Origin: Prorocentrum cordatum
Taxonomy: Eukaryota > Sar > Dinophyceae > Prorocentrales > Prorocentraceae
Length of the DNA: 64,000 nucleotides
NCBI GenBank assembly: GCA_963575745.1
Contig: CAUYUJ010018726.1
Span: 1 to 64,000, forward strand
Reading direction: 5' to 3'
A model generated the notes under the pieces. That model did not search any database. It was not told the origin of the DNA and worked only from the letters and a program-made list of their open reading frames with translations. The stretch's first letter is position 1. Every line of letters begins with the position of its first letter. The position numbers and the translations under genes were made by a program. Positions 30,136 through 42,169 of this stretch are shown one piece after another.

Positions 30136-33100
30136 CTCGCAAGACGGCCCAAGGCGCCCCAAGACGGCTCCAATAGGACCCCCAAGACGGCCCCAGGAGG
30201 CGAAGACCGTGCCATTCCTTCAGGAAGCCGTTAAGTTTAGCGAACTCGTTTTGGGTTCTTACCAACGTCCAATATGTTTCAAAAGGCCCCAGAGATCGCC
30301 CCACGATGGCCCAAGAGGTGGGATTGAGGACTGGCGGCGGCGACGACGACGACGAAGACGACGACAGCGTCTCGCACGCGACGAAAGGTCGGCTGATTCT
30401 CGCTCTTTGTTGAAATAAGCCTCGCGGTTAAGTCTCTCCGTTTCGCCCGCTGTCAACGTGTGATGGGTGGTGGGTCGCCGATTTGATCGATGCGTTGTTG
30501 TAATTTTGAAGAGGTGGTTTCCTTTGGAGACTTGGCTGCTGTTGTCGTTGTTCATTTTTGTATTATCGGTTCCACAAGAGCGTGCCGGGGGCGATATACT
30601 TCGGCACCCCAAAGAGGGGGGGGGGGCGTCAGAGGGTCGGACGCAGGCCCGTTGGCGCCCAGGTTTGTGGGGGCGTCCCCTGCGAACTGGTGGCTTCTGG
30701 AAGTGGTCAGGCCGCGGCAATTGCGGCGCAGCGGCCATCACTTTTGGGCGCCGCAAGGGGGAGGCGCCAAGGGGTGCACCACTGGTGCGTTCGTGCCCAG
30801 ATTATGGGGATATGTCAATTGACACGTTTGTCTCGGGAATATCGACGCGCCTTTTTTTAGGGCCGCGCAATCGCCGCGACGACATGGTGGCCATGCGGCT
30901 TGGGCACTACAAGAGTTAACCGCCAGGGGGCAGTACATTTGCGCGTGAGTGCCCAGATAGTGAGGAAATATCACGCGACGCGCTGGTTGTTGAGAGGTAG
31001 ACGTGTCTATGTTCATTGGAGCGTGGCAATTGCGATGTGATGGCGGGTGGGGGACTTAGCCCTTGGCGCCCAGCTAACGGGAATGCCTCGAGCGGAACTC
31101 TGGTCTTCATGCTTTGATTGCGTTTATTGTTCAGGCTTGCTTGGTCGTCGCGCTGCAGCAGCCGTGGCGCCCGGGGGCCGCGGGGGGGGGGGGGGCGTTG
31201 AGGGGTGCGTCGCGGGCGCTGTCGCGCTCATATTGCGAGGATTTTTCGGCCCACCCAATTTCTTACATGCCCGCTCTTTTCCCGACGCTCGTAGGAAATA
31301 ACCGCAAGGAAACCTACGCGTTATTCGGTCAATGCAAAGTAGCACGGATGGGGGGGTCAGAAGGAGGAGGGGGACGACGAAAAGGACGGGGGGGAGGAGG
31401 AGGAGCTCACCGACGCACGCATTGCGATCTCTCGCGTCGCAGCATTTGTCCTGCCGTCGCCCGCGCAGCATTTCGCTCCTGAAGACTCTACTTCCGCGGA
31501 CAGTTGGCCTGTGCAGTCCATGCCCGTCTGAATCTCTTCTCCCCCCTTTCCCCGGCGCTGTCCTGCTCGTTGGTAATGTCCTCCTTTTCCCCCCTAGTTC
31601 TCTTTGGTTCCTCCGCCTTTGTGGCGCCGCGCAGATTTGGCTGGCCGCTTGGGCTTCGTGGCGCGCTGCAGTTGACAACGTTTCGCCCGCCGGGCTTCGT
31701 TTGCGGCGGCCTGGTCTGCGCTGCGTTCCAGGCGCGCGTCGTCGCTGCCCCAGGTCGCACTGTGCTGCAGCCGCGCGGTGGCCCGCTGCAGCGCGTTCCT
31801 TCCCCCCCCTCCTCGCGCCGCGCCCTTCCTTTCCGCCCCGCCCCCCCCCCCTTCCCCCCGTTTTTTTTCGGCGGATGCGCGTGGGATGGTGCCCCCTCTA
31901 TTCCTTCCCCCCGCCTCGCCCGCGGCGGCGCCGACAGCGCTCCGGGCCCAGTTTGGGGGCGTCCGAGCCAGGCTTCGGCGGCCCGCTGGGGTGGGAGGCC
32001 CGGCGCTGCACCCTTGCCTTGCGGGGGGGGGGGGTTGCTGCTCATCTTCTTGGTTCGCCCGTTCCCCCCCCTCCTCGCCGGCCCTGCCCTGTCATTTAAC
32101 ATCGGTGGATGCGCGCGTTGCCCCCTGCTCCGCCACCAAGGTTGCGAGGAACTCGCGAGCGACGGCGCCGAGATCTTCGGCTGCGTGGTCGGGTTGGTTG
32201 GTCGCATTTGGCTTCGCCCCCGTCGTTGTCGAGTGGGAAGCCCCATTTCCGTCAAACCGTGCGCCCGCTTTGCGGGGGCGTCTCAATTGATGCCGCTGCG
32301 TTGGTCGGTTCGGTCGGCGCGGCTCTCGCCCGAATTCTTGGCAGCAGGGGCCGGTTCCCCGAGTGGGCGCGCGACGTGATGTTCATTTGGCTTACTGAAG
32401 TGACTGCCAGTTCTGCGGTGTTCGCGCAGGGTCTGCTTGGCGGAGCGGAAAATCAACTGCCGCGCCGATCGCGAACTTCCTGTGGCCTGGGCAACGCATG
32501 CGGCCATGCGGATCACGCGTCGCCCACGGCCCGCGCGCTTCGCGCAGCTCCTGCGGCCCGCGCGGCGGACGCAGTTCCCGCCCCGCGCGCGCCGCGCTCC
32601 GCGCGCGGGCGTCGCCCCCGCCACCGCGGCCCGAGCCCTTGCGACAAGGGCGTCGCCCGCTCGCGGGCGAGGATCTGACTTGTGCAGTCTGTCCCCTGTC
32701 CAACTCCTCTCCTCCTCTTCCTTATTTGCATTGTCCATTTGTTGTTTGGGTCTTCCTTTTCCCGGCGCGTCCCCCGCCGTGCCTCCGCCCCCTCGTTGCC
32801 GCGCGGATTTGACCGGTCAGTTCCGGTAGCGGCGGTTCGTCCGATCGAAGAGGGCTCGTTTGCGAGTTCGGCGCGCAGCCGGCCAACGCCGAGTAGACAG
32901 CAACGCGGGGGCTCGACCATCACGCGGGCGAGCAGGGGCGACGCTTCAGCCGCCCAATATTCTCACGTCCAGGATTGCCGCGTTGGCTCAGGGGCCACGG
33001 GCGCGCGGGAACGCCCGACAAGTATGAGACCAAACGGCGCTCGAACATAACAGGTTTCCTTAAGTTTCGGAGTCGACATATTCGAATATCAGTAACGGAT

Positions 33101-33545
33101 AGTCGTGGCCGTGCTGTAGGGGGCGGCCCCGCTGTCCCGAACGCTGGCAAGGGCTCATTGTGCCGTTCGCGGCGGTATCGCGTGTTCTCTGTTGGGCGCC
33201 CATGGCCCCTGGTGGCCTCCAGGCGCAAGCTTGGGCGGCTCACGCGTGGCCACTGCGATCCTGCTGGGCCGCTTCACGCGAAGCCCTTCGCACCGCGTGC
33301 GACCATCAGCAAGGGAACATCGCGCTAGCTCTTCTTGAACGCGATTTCAGACACGCGCGTGGGATTTTCGCGCCCCCCCAAGGGGTTGCGGGGGGCCCGA
33401 TAGTTACAGGCCCACTGCTTAACCCAAGCCCGACGACGAGCCTTCGCGCCTGAAGTCGCCTACGGGGGCAGCAACAGGCCGACCGACAATGCGGGGGCCT
33501 GCAGCTAGGGGGGGCCAGCGTCACCAGGCCCATCGGCACCTGCCA
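30136..33545. other. Gene-free stretch of GC-rich, homopolymer-rich DNA
   Basis: I see no conserved protein motif on either strand. Small GACGAC and CTCCTC tracts occur (30336-30370, 32700-32725). G runs of 8-14 bases lie at 30608, 31183 and 32021. Two loosely similar blocks (30780-30840 and 30940-31000) share GTGCCCAGAT, then a G-G-A-(A/T)-A-T-(A/G)-T-C word. Several long open frames overlap one another and are probably chance. Confidence 0.5.
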
Positions 33546-33547
33546 AC

Positions 33548-34672
33548 ATGGAGAGAGGTCAAGTCGAAGGGGCGCCGCCCGATTCTCAGGGCAAGGCGAA
33601 ACAGGCTCATCGAAGCAAACACAACAGCTGGGACGTTAGCTACGCCAGTGATTTTGCCGGGTGTGAACCTGTCTCGGCGGCGCCCCGTGCAGAATCGATC
33701 GCATTCCGTTGGCGCTTCAGCTCTGAGAAGAACCCCAGCTGCAGGAGGCTGACGACAGCGCTCTACGGCGACCTTGACGTGGACTGCAAGGACATTGCGA
33801 CGCGCGACCACGGCAAACTGCCCGAAGACATCGACCTGCACACCCGCGGCCCTCCGTGCCAAAGCTGGTCAAAGGGGGGCTCATAAAATGGACCAGCTGA
33901 TCCCCGCGGGAACTTTTGGCTGCAGACCGTGCCGACCATAGAGGCAGCACAGCCCAAGTCTTTCCTCCTGGAGATGGCTCCTGGCATCGCGAGCGCTGGG
34001 TTCGCTGAGGTGCGGGGGTGTATCCTCGCGTGCCTTGGAGACTGCGGCTACGAGGTTACTTGGAAGAAACTATCTACGTCTGAATTCGGATGCCCCCAAG
34101 ACAGGGGCAGGATCTATATCGTGGGTTTCTAGTCCGACTTGAAAGCTGCCAGCGAGGAGTTCAAGTGGGCCGTCTTCACTGGCGCGCAAAGATGGTGCCG
34201 GGCATCGCCGGCTCACCGGACCCAATGCGGCAAGCGAAATCGCGCCGTCTACCTCCCGAGGAAAATGGCCGAGCTCGCAAAAACGTAGTTGCGTGCATCA
34301 AGGACACTGCCGCATAACACCCTGATGAGGCCGATCTCAAGGTGATCCTCTGGAAAGACATCGTCGTCGACATCGGCAGCGCGACCGAGAGGTTGAACTG
34401 CGCGATTGCCTCGCGTCCAACCCCATCGCCGCCAACCGCGGCGCTAGCATGGGCTACTGGTTCGTTTCTCAGGGGCGGCAGGGCACTATGGGCGATCTCG
34501 CCCAGTTCCAGGGCCACAGCAAGGGCAACTTCAACATCGCGATCAAAGAAGCGAAGGTCAGCGATACCCGGGTTGGCCACATTAGGGGCACAGCAATGTC
34601 TGCAGATGTCCTGCGCCCGCTCGTCAAAGGCATTATCGCCCATATCTGCGCGCGCCCAGCAGCTCCGTGAGA
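33548..34672 (+). pseudogene. C5 cytosine DNA methyltransferase with in-frame stops and frameshifts
   Basis: The enzyme would transfer a methyl group from SAM to C5 of cytosine. Motifs appear in canonical order. SDFAGCEPVSAA and FRWRFSSEKN (about 33650-33725) match the SAM loop and the acidic strand. RGPPCQSWSKGG (Cys codon at 33857) is the catalytic PCQ motif. FLLEMAPGI near 33962 is motif VI, but the Asn of ENV is replaced by Met. EFGCPQDRGRIYIVGF (34081-34129) is motif VIII. After frame changes, RQGTMGDLAQFQGH (near 34480) and VGHIRGTAMSADVLRPLV (near 34572-34625) match motifs IX and X. Two stops, TAA at 33884 and TAG at 34130, interrupt a frame that otherwise continues, and two more frame changes occur between 34260 and 34450. 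It lies upstream of a same-strand coding-like tract. It could be a host gene copy or retrotransposon cargo. Confidence 0.82.
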
Positions 34673-34792
34673 ACCTCGCGACGGCGCAGCATCAGTCAGC
34701 GCTTGCAGCGCCGCGCGCGGGGAGCGGCTCGTTCGACGCACTGGTCGGAAACGCGCGCTAAGTCATCGATCGCCGCGTTTGCCGCCGGCACC

Positions 34793-34857
34793 TTCATCGC
34801 CATCATCATCATCATCACCGGCATCATCATGATCATCATCATCATCATCATCATCAC
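34793..34857. repeat. (ATC)n triplet tract
   Basis: CATCATCATC with a few CACCGG interruptions directly after the methyltransferase. The next 650 bases (34858-35530) hold CCCCAAGAGGC-type words and G runs and no recognised gene. Confidence 0.9.
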
Positions 34858-35533
34858 GCCGATGGCCGTGGCCTGCCGAGAAATCCCTTAGACGAACCAA
34901 TGCGCCGCCGCGAAGGCCCGAGAGGGGGGGGCCATCGAAAAGGCCCGAGATCGGAGAGCATGCGCCGCAATTTCGAGCTCTCCGCGCGCAGACGCCCAAG
35001 AGGGCACCAAAACGGCCCCTGGGTGAGCCAAAGAAACCCCGAATAAGTTCCCACGGCGCCCCGAATAAAGCCCCCAAGAGGCTCCAGAATTGCTCCCCAG
35101 AGGCCTCGGATCCCCCCGCAGAGGCTTCAGAAGGCACCCTGCCCCATTACTTCGGCACGATGGCGGGATAAGCCACAGGCAATCAGATAATGAGAGGGCC
35201 CAATGAGTTCTGGAGCATGAGCGAACGTTGAATTGGAAATTGCAATTGGCGAGGATGTCTCGAATGCCGTGCCCGGCGAAGCTTGGGCCCCGGAAGGAAG
35301 AGCGGGGGCGAGGGGGGGGCGGGGGGGGAGGGGGCAAGGGCGAGAGGAGTCGGATCCAGCGACGCCTGAGATCTCCAGGGTTTGGACGCAGGTCGTTCAC
35401 CCACTGCTTTGTTCTGACAGGAACCTCCACCTCCTCCATTTCCCAACTTCCCCCGACTCCTCCGCGGCCACTTCGGCTCGACTGAGCGCCCGCGTATTTC
35501 TTGCACCGCAATCACACGGCGTAATATGGTAGT

Positions 35534-36890
35534 GTGTTGTCTTCTGCGTTGCCGAGGATCTCGGCTGATCCCGTGGAATATATCAACGCCGAGTTCATCG
35601 GCCACGTGACGGACGCGCTAGACTTCGCGCAGGGCCACGAGGTCTTCAAGCCGATCGCGCCCAACTCTGATGAGGGGCAGCGCCGCGCCGCACAGGGCGA
35701 AGAGGGGCCGGGCCAGCCCGCGTTCACCATGGATGCCTTCACGCGCGACTTGGCCCGCGGTGGGGGGCGCACTTGCGTCGCCAGCGAGTGGAACTTGAGC
35801 CCGTTCTACACCCTGCATGGCGGCGCGCCGCGCAACGAGGACAAGATTGCTGAGCTCGAGCACGCGCGCTTCCGCGAGCCCGTTTTCTACGCGGGCGCCG
35901 CGTCGGGCATGGTGGATGACCTCTCGGTGAACCCGATGGCGGTCAAGGGCGGCTGGCAGCGCCCGTCGCCGGAGGTGGCATTTTTCGCTTTCTTGTTGGC
36001 CATCAAAGACGCCATCGACAGTAGTGAGCCCGAAGAAACTCTCATAGCGCACAGCCGGGACATCCTGGCGACGACCGTGCAGGTCGAGCTTCGCAAAGGG
36101 AAGGACAAGACGACAGCCTGGTTTCGCAGCATCAGCCTCAGGGGTCAGATCATGTCCGAAGCCGCTGCAGTGGGCCGCGATGCGCTTCGGCGTATCTGCG
36201 AGGCTCCGAGCACCACTGAAAACACGTGCCATCCTCTCCTGATTGTTCGGGCTTGCGTATCCCAGGGTTCCTGAGTGTTCGGGCTTTCGGATTCCAGGGT
36301 CCAGTTTTCGGCGTTGCGCTCCTAGCAACTTATGGAATAGGGGCTTCGACGCCGTGGATTGCGATGGGCAAGTTTCAGCGGCGCCCTCGAGGTCATGCAG
36401 ACTCGCGCCAAGCTGGCTGCAACGCTGCCCGAGAAGAAAGACCCCACCCAAAATGCACCCAACGCAAAAGTCCTCGAGCGGCACGCCGAGCAGGTAGCGT
36501 TGAACAAGAGGGCGGAGCCCGCCAACTCTAGCTTCATTGAAGCCACGGGCCCAGTCGGCAATCGCATCGTTAAGAACGAAGCCAACCTGAGCGCCTCCCG
36601 GAAGGCCATCGCGAAGTGGGGGTGGTGGGGGGGGGGGGATGGCCCTTAGAGCGCGTGCAAGCTAGACCTGATCGCCACCAGATGCAACAAGGATGAGAAG
36701 CTGAGCAAGTGGGCGCTCCATGCGATCATCGACCACTGCTTGAAGGGCACCCCTCATTGTGGCGAGGTCACTTACAATAACCTCAAGGACGGCATCGGGG
36801 GAAACAAATGTTTGGGCGTGCTGATTCTGAAGGGGCAGCTCCAGGGCCACTTAAATCATGACAAGTATTTGCTGCGCGCGGGAGCCCCAA
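35534..36890 (+). pseudogene. Coding-like tract A downstream of the methyltransferase, function unknown
   Basis: The frame from 35534 to 36274 encodes a normal-looking mixture of residues (SPEVAFFAFLLAIKDAID, WFRSISLRGQIMSEAAAVGR). After an 85-base interval with two stops and a duplicated GTGTTCGGGCTT word, the same frame reopens with LEVMQTRAKLAATLPEKKD and runs to a G10 run at 36629. It then continues, after one TAG at 36647, with CNKDEKLSKWALHAIIDHCL to about 36885. The same frame over 1.35 kb with few stops, and an amino-acid mix unlike the repeat-encoded frames, suggests a decaying or intron-containing gene. I recognise no domain. The opposite strand is also open here, as is common in GC-rich DNA. 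Confidence 0.42.
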
Positions 36891-37736
36891 GCTGTACTGC
36901 CCTATGCCCATGATGCGTTCTTCAAGCCACGCCGTCTACAGGCTGGAGGTGGATCCGCTGAGCGAGGAGCGCGACATCGACGCGAGCTGGAAGATGTCTG
37001 CTGCGGCCTCCAAGAAGGCCGTGTTCCAGTTGACAGAGGATTGCGGCATAGGAAACATGTGCCCCACAATTACTCGGTCGACGCGCATCCCCGCCCTTGT
37101 CCCGAGTTTGTGTTGGGGTGGACGTCGGCTGTGTCACCTGTGGACCGCGTGATCCGACTCGGGATATGGTGTTCTCTTCCGACTACGACTCCCAGATGTG
37201 CCATTGCTGCCGCGAGTCGAAGAGCATCGAGGAGGTGATGGAGCATAATGGGATCAAGAAAAACATCGATAACGTCTGGGAGGCCCAGGCGACCACCCAA
37301 GTGTCGACGAAGCGGAAGGAGAAGGATGAACCGGAGGCCTGCGGTGCGGCGCCAGTCAGGAAGCGCCGGAACGTCGACCAGAAGGAGGAGGGCGCGATGG
37401 TCAACCCCATCGTTGGAGGATCCTGCTGACAAGCATGCCACTGACGAGTGGTATTACAAGTGCGACAAGAAGAAGGTCTTGGATAACATGAAGCTGGTCT
37501 GCGACCTAGGGAAAAGCGAGGCGGCCTTGCAGACAACCGTATCCCAGACTGCGGTCGGCACCGAGGAAGGCGACGTGATAGGGCGTGTCCTGATCCACGT
37601 GGACGTCGCGCTGAGTGGATATCCCGTCGCAGCACCTCATTTCCGGACTGCTCCATGCCGTGAGGGACAGATGTCTCGTTTGCTGACCGCTGTGATCAGC
37701 GCGATGCGCAAGAGCATTTCGGACTCTAAACGCTAA
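36891..37736 (+). pseudogene. Coding-like tract B, charged, possible Cys cluster
   Basis: The reading frame changes near 36885 to give YRLEVDPLSEERDIDASWKM. It changes again near 37060 to give a stretch with Cys pairs (CVGVDVGCVTC, SQMCHCCRESKS) that could bind zinc, then a Lys/Glu-rich part. A third frame gives DEWYYKCDKKKVLDNMKLVC and GRVLIHVDVALSGYP to a stop at 37736. No family is recognised. It appears to continue tract A. Confidence 0.38.
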
Positions 37737-37829
37737 AGCAAATGAGACGTGTACATGTACCTCGACGGTGGCAAGAAAGGCTGGATAGTTTGAACCTTCT
37801 TCTCTCGCGGGCATCTAGGGGACTCAGGA

Positions 37830-37930
37830 TGCGTGTGTTTTTTTCCCGGGGGGGCTCGGGGCATCTCACGGGGCTCGGGGCATCTCGGGGGCCCTCGGGG
37901 ACTCGGGGCGCTCCGGGGCCCCTGCGCGTC
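37830..37930. repeat. GGGGCTCGGGGCATCTC short tandem repeat
   Basis: Three to four units of about 18-24 bases lie between coding-like tracts B and C. They may lie within an intron, but no splice signals are convincing. Confidence 0.7.
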
Positions 37931-37967
37931 TGATCTGTAGACTCGAACAGGGTTTGGCCGATCCCAT

Positions 37968-38960
37968 GTGCAAGGGACCGGGGGCCGCATCAACAAGATC
38001 ATGGTCGCCGCGGAGGGTCGCTGGAAGGTTGCGCGCCAGTCCGCGGGAATTTCGAGGAACGCTGCCAAGTTTTTGTTCGAGGAGTCGAGTTTGAAAGACC
38101 GCAGAGCTCTGGCCCGCGGGGCGCCTGCGCTCAGGCAGCTTGAGACGACGCACTTCTACCGCGTATCCAACGCCACCGTGCCGGAGATTCAACGCTGCGC
38201 GTGCCGTGGCTCCAACGGCAGCGGGAACGTCGCGGCCCCCGTCTCGTTCGAGTCATGGGAGTCCAGCTGGGAGATGACAGTCTCGGAGAATATTAAGTTC
38301 TACGGGCCGAACCGCAAGCCAGTAGGGGGCGAGACTCTCGAGGGCGAGGAGAGGAGTGGCGACGAGAGCGGCTCCGAGGGGTGGCGCCAACGTAGACATT
38401 ATCGAGAAGCCTGAGTTCGACGCGCCGCTCGTCGGCGGGGGCAGGGGCAGCGGGGCCAGCGTGCCGGCGCGTGCTATTGCGTGAATCCAACGAGGAGTTC
38501 ACGTCAAGCTATTGCATCAAGAGTGATCGACCGAACGCCCGGCAATGGGAACTTCGCCCCCACTGCATCCAGACTGGCGTCGGATTTTTTGGAGTCTGCT
38601 TCCAGAACGAGGAGCGCAAGGCAATGCTGACGGGGCACCTGATCAAAGAGTACATGATCTTCATGAAGACCGAGGGTAACAACCACTACCGCGCAGGCTA
38701 CGTGAAGCACCTCCTTGGAGGACCATCAGCGGGGCCGACGGTGGCGACGAGCCGAGAACGGGCCGCCGCCGCGGCCGAGAAGGCGACGGCGCCCGCCACG
38801 AGGAAGGCCGCAGCGGCGAAGAAGAAGACCGCATCAGCAGAGGGTGAAGATCCCACTGGGGCCCGCCGAATCTGCCGATGGTGGCGACGACGAGGTCGCG
38901 GCGGCAGCACCGGGGACAGTGGCAGCAGCGTTGAACGACGTCGCGCGAGCTGCTGGCAAG
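37968..38960 (+). pseudogene. Coding-like tract C with Lys/Ala-rich tail, function unknown
   Basis: The first frame (to 38414) contains KIMVAAEGRWKVARQSAGIS, THFYRVSNATVPEIQ and SWEMTVSENIKFYGPNRK. The second (from about 38471) contains EFTSSYCIKSDRPNARQWEL and LTGHLIKEYMIFMKTEGNNH. A tail rich in Ala and Lys follows (EKATAPATRKAAAAKKKTAS). It may be the C-terminal part of the protein started in tracts A and B. A TATATATA motif follows at 38977. Confidence 0.38.
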
Positions 38961-40600
38961 CGCCGGCAGCGCGCAGTATATATATATATGTCCAGGCGAC
39001 TAGGCGCTAGGATTTCATCGCAAGTTTATCGACCACTAGCCACTTGTAGCTCGCGCTGGATGCAATGCGACTGGGCTCTGGGGGATCTGGGGAATCAGGC
39101 GCAGATGTTCGGCTCGGTGGCAGTCGCAGTTGCAGAAGCATGTCTTAGAGTGCGCCTGGTCGCGCATGGTCGCATGAGGCTTAGCACCAGCGGGCAGGCA
39201 GACCAGGCAACATGTCGATGCGTGCAATAGATACGTCGACATCGACCCCGCGCCCTTACTAGGTAGTTACATGTTCATCGAGTCAGACGGCGCGAGATTC
39301 AAATCGAAAGGTCGGCCCGTTGATAGAGCGTGAAAGTACAATCCGCACCATCCACCTTCACCGCTCCACCCCCCCTCTTCCTCCTGGCACGTGCCCCGAG
39401 AGTGGGCAGCGGGTTTAGCATTATTGGTCCTCCTCCTCCTCCGCCCCCTCCCCCTCCTCCTCGCCATTCCACCCGATCGCCGATCCGCCCCGCTCGCTGC
39501 ATCGCCCCTCTGCCCGCGCTACCCTTCGATCCCCATGCGCTCGGGGCTGCCAGCTGATGCCCCTGAACGCATCGCCGTGAAACTTCCCCCCCCCCTCGCC
39601 ATGTTCAATCGGCTTCATGATGAATAACGTTCTTTGGCTCGAACAGTGTCCTGCGATCGCTGTGCATCATGTGGGCATGCATGCTGCCGCGCGCCACTTC
39701 CCGCCGGGCCGACCCATGGACCGACCCCCTCAACCGCGCGCTCGCATCAGCCGCGGTTGTGGTCTTGAGTGCTCCCCCAGTCTGCCCGGCAACGGTCTTG
39801 GCGACGGGGTCATTCGGCCGCCATCGTGGAGTTCGTGCGCCGAGTTCTGGGACCCAACTGCCGGAAGAGACTTTCACGTGTCGCGCGTGCTCAGGGCGGT
39901 GCCATGCGTGCCCCGTGGCATCCTCGCGCGCGTGGAGTGCGGCAACTATGCGAAGGTTTGTTGCCCGCGATCGCTTCGTCGTGAGAAGCGCCCTGGTCGC
40001 GCTGATCGCCCGCCATGTCGCTCGGCTGTGCTGCGCAGGATGAGTCGGGGGGTCTCCGCGCTGAGCGTCGCCCGAGTGGCCGCGCATAGCCAGACCCCGA
40101 TCTTCGCGGCTTGTCCGGCGACTTGGAATTTGCACTGAACAGCTCTGCGCTTGTGGGCGCCAGCGCGCAGACAGCTTACCGCAGAAGCGAAACGCATAGG
40201 ACAAGACAGGGGTGGGGGAAGTGAAGGGCGAAGGGCAAGGGGGAGGGAGACAGATAATTGGGGGATGATTGGAGGGCGGGGCGGGCGAGGAGGGGCATGG
40301 CGAGCGTCTTGCAGACGTGCTCATCTGCGCTTTCGGAGCTGCGCTAGCATCGCGATAGAGCAGGGGCGAGGGGGGGGGGGGGGAGGAAGAACCGACGAGC
40401 GAGGAGGGAAGTGAAGAGCAATATCAGGCTCAGCAAAATGAGACGCCGGCGTCGCCCGTCGAGACCTGGCCCGCCGCGTTCTGACGAGCTCGACGCCTGG
40501 ACAGACGCGGCGAATTAGGCATGTTCCCCAGATCAGGTCCCGCAACAAGCTCGGGGGCTGTGATCTACGAGATATCCCTGTTGAAGTCTATAGGCAATCG
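38961..40600. other. Gene-free stretch
   Basis: CTCCTCC words lie at 39425-39465 and a G14 run at 40371. A 173-codon frame at 39617-40138 has overlapping open frames on both strands and no known motif. Confidence 0.5.
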
Positions 40601-40607
40601 TCGTCTT

Positions 40608-40646
40608 GTTGAGCCAGAGTGGTAAGCGCTACCACTCTGGCCCAAC
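40608..40646. repeat. Strong hairpin, 17-base arms
   Basis: GTTGAGCCAGAGTGGTA is followed by AGCGC and then by TACCACTCTGGCCCAAC, the reverse complement with one mismatch. It precedes the hairpin array at 40780. Confidence 0.9.
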
Positions 40647-40779
40647 AGGGCGGCGAACTCACGCGGGGCCTGGAGGTCAGAAGCACCCCGGGACCTCCCG
40701 ACAATCTGGAGCGCTAAGCATCCACGCCCGGACACTCTAGCGTTAACGGCCCACCGTCCGACGTCTCAACGTTACCACA

Positions 40780-41310
40780 CCTCTCAACGCGACCAGGCTT
40801 CCCAGGATCCTCGGCCTCCGAGGGCTCGCCGCACGAGCGCAACCGGACGCCCCGGAATCTGGGGAGGTTGGTCGTGTAGAGAGCGTATCGCCCCTCTCAA
40901 CGCGACCAGGCGCCCCGGAATCCTAGGCCTCCGATGGCTTACCGCACGTCTCAACACGACCGGACGCCCCAGAATCCGGGACGTTTGGTCGCGTTGAGAG
41001 GCGCGGTAATCCCTCGACGCGACCAGACTCCCAGGATTCTGGGACGTCTGGTCGTGTTCAGAGGGGTTCTCCCAACGCGACTGGACGCCCCGGAATCCGG
41101 GACGTCCGGTCGTGTTGGGAGGTGCGGTAAGCTCTCCAACGCGACCAGGCGCCCAGGATTCTGGGACGTCCGGTCGTGTTCAGAGGCGTGGTAAGCTCTC
41201 GACGCGACATCACCAAATATTCGGGGACGTCCAGTCGCGTTCAGAGGTGATGCGCCCAAGATTTCATGACGTCCGGTCGTGTTGAGAGATGTGGTAGCGT
41301 CAAATTATGG
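40780..41310. repeat. 61-bp tandem array of imperfect hairpins
   Basis: Units start with AACGCGACC or AACACGACC at about 40898, 40956, 41017, 41078, 41139 and 41200, so the period is close to 61 bp. Within each, CGCGACCAGACTCCCAGGAT is followed by TCTGGGACGTCTGGTCGTG, giving an inverted repeat of about 20-base arms. Earlier units near 40786-40870 are more diverged. Confidence 0.85.
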
Positions 41311-42165
41311 GACGTTTGGCCGCGCTGATAGGCGAAACCCGGGACGCGTGGTCCGTGTCGAGGGGTGTGGTAGGCATCCCTGAATGTCCTATAGCTATCG
41401 TCGTCTCCCAGGTGCCAGAAATTATTGAAGTCGACTGCCGTTCGAGCCGCCCGCGCCACGTGATTTCAAATGCCTTCAAGAAGCCCCCAGAGGTCCCCAA
41501 TAATCTCCACGCTGAGCAACAAGGACTCACCAAGAGGCCCAAAGGAAGCCGCAAGAAACGGTCCGTTGCGAGGTTTCAAACCCCGCAACGGACCACGCCT
41601 TCTCGCGAGATCCTAACGAGCATCTCAAGACAAAATAGGCCGATGTAGCCCAGGTGATTGATTCAGCGATATCGGCGGACGCTTTCATAGGGCGGCGAGG
41701 AGATTTCGCGCAAAAGCAGACGGCCCCCGTCTCTCTGGAGCTCTCGCGCAACTGTCTCCCATGGAGCTCTTGGACCACATCTTGAGGTCGGCGCGCGCTC
41801 TGACCCCCCCGCCCCATTCAACGCCCAAATTAGCCTGACGAAGGACCGGGCCATATGCATTGGCAGGTGTGAGTAACGTAATTGTGATTCACGTTTTCAG
41901 TGGTGATCCCTATGAGGCAACGAGCCGTGCTAGGAGTGCGCCGAAATGAGTGGCGTGGTACACAACGCGAACGAAAACGATTGATCTTAGTACGTAGGGA
42001 GACAGAGCGCGGGTGAATCTGAGCGCGAGGGAGTCTGACTGTGAATGAATCTGCGTGCGAGCGAGTCTACGTGCATGAATGCGAGTATGACAGACATGGT
42101 GTAATTGTATATGAATGTCAATAGTTTGAGAGTGACTGCCTCTGAGTACTCGTGGCGCTGGGCGT
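41311..42165. other. Gene-free stretch
   Basis: No recognised gene. GAGTCTGAC and GAATCTGCG words at 42000-42090 resemble the GAGTCTG arrays near 10555 and 63655-63835. Confidence 0.5.
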
Positions 42166-42169
42166 GGCC

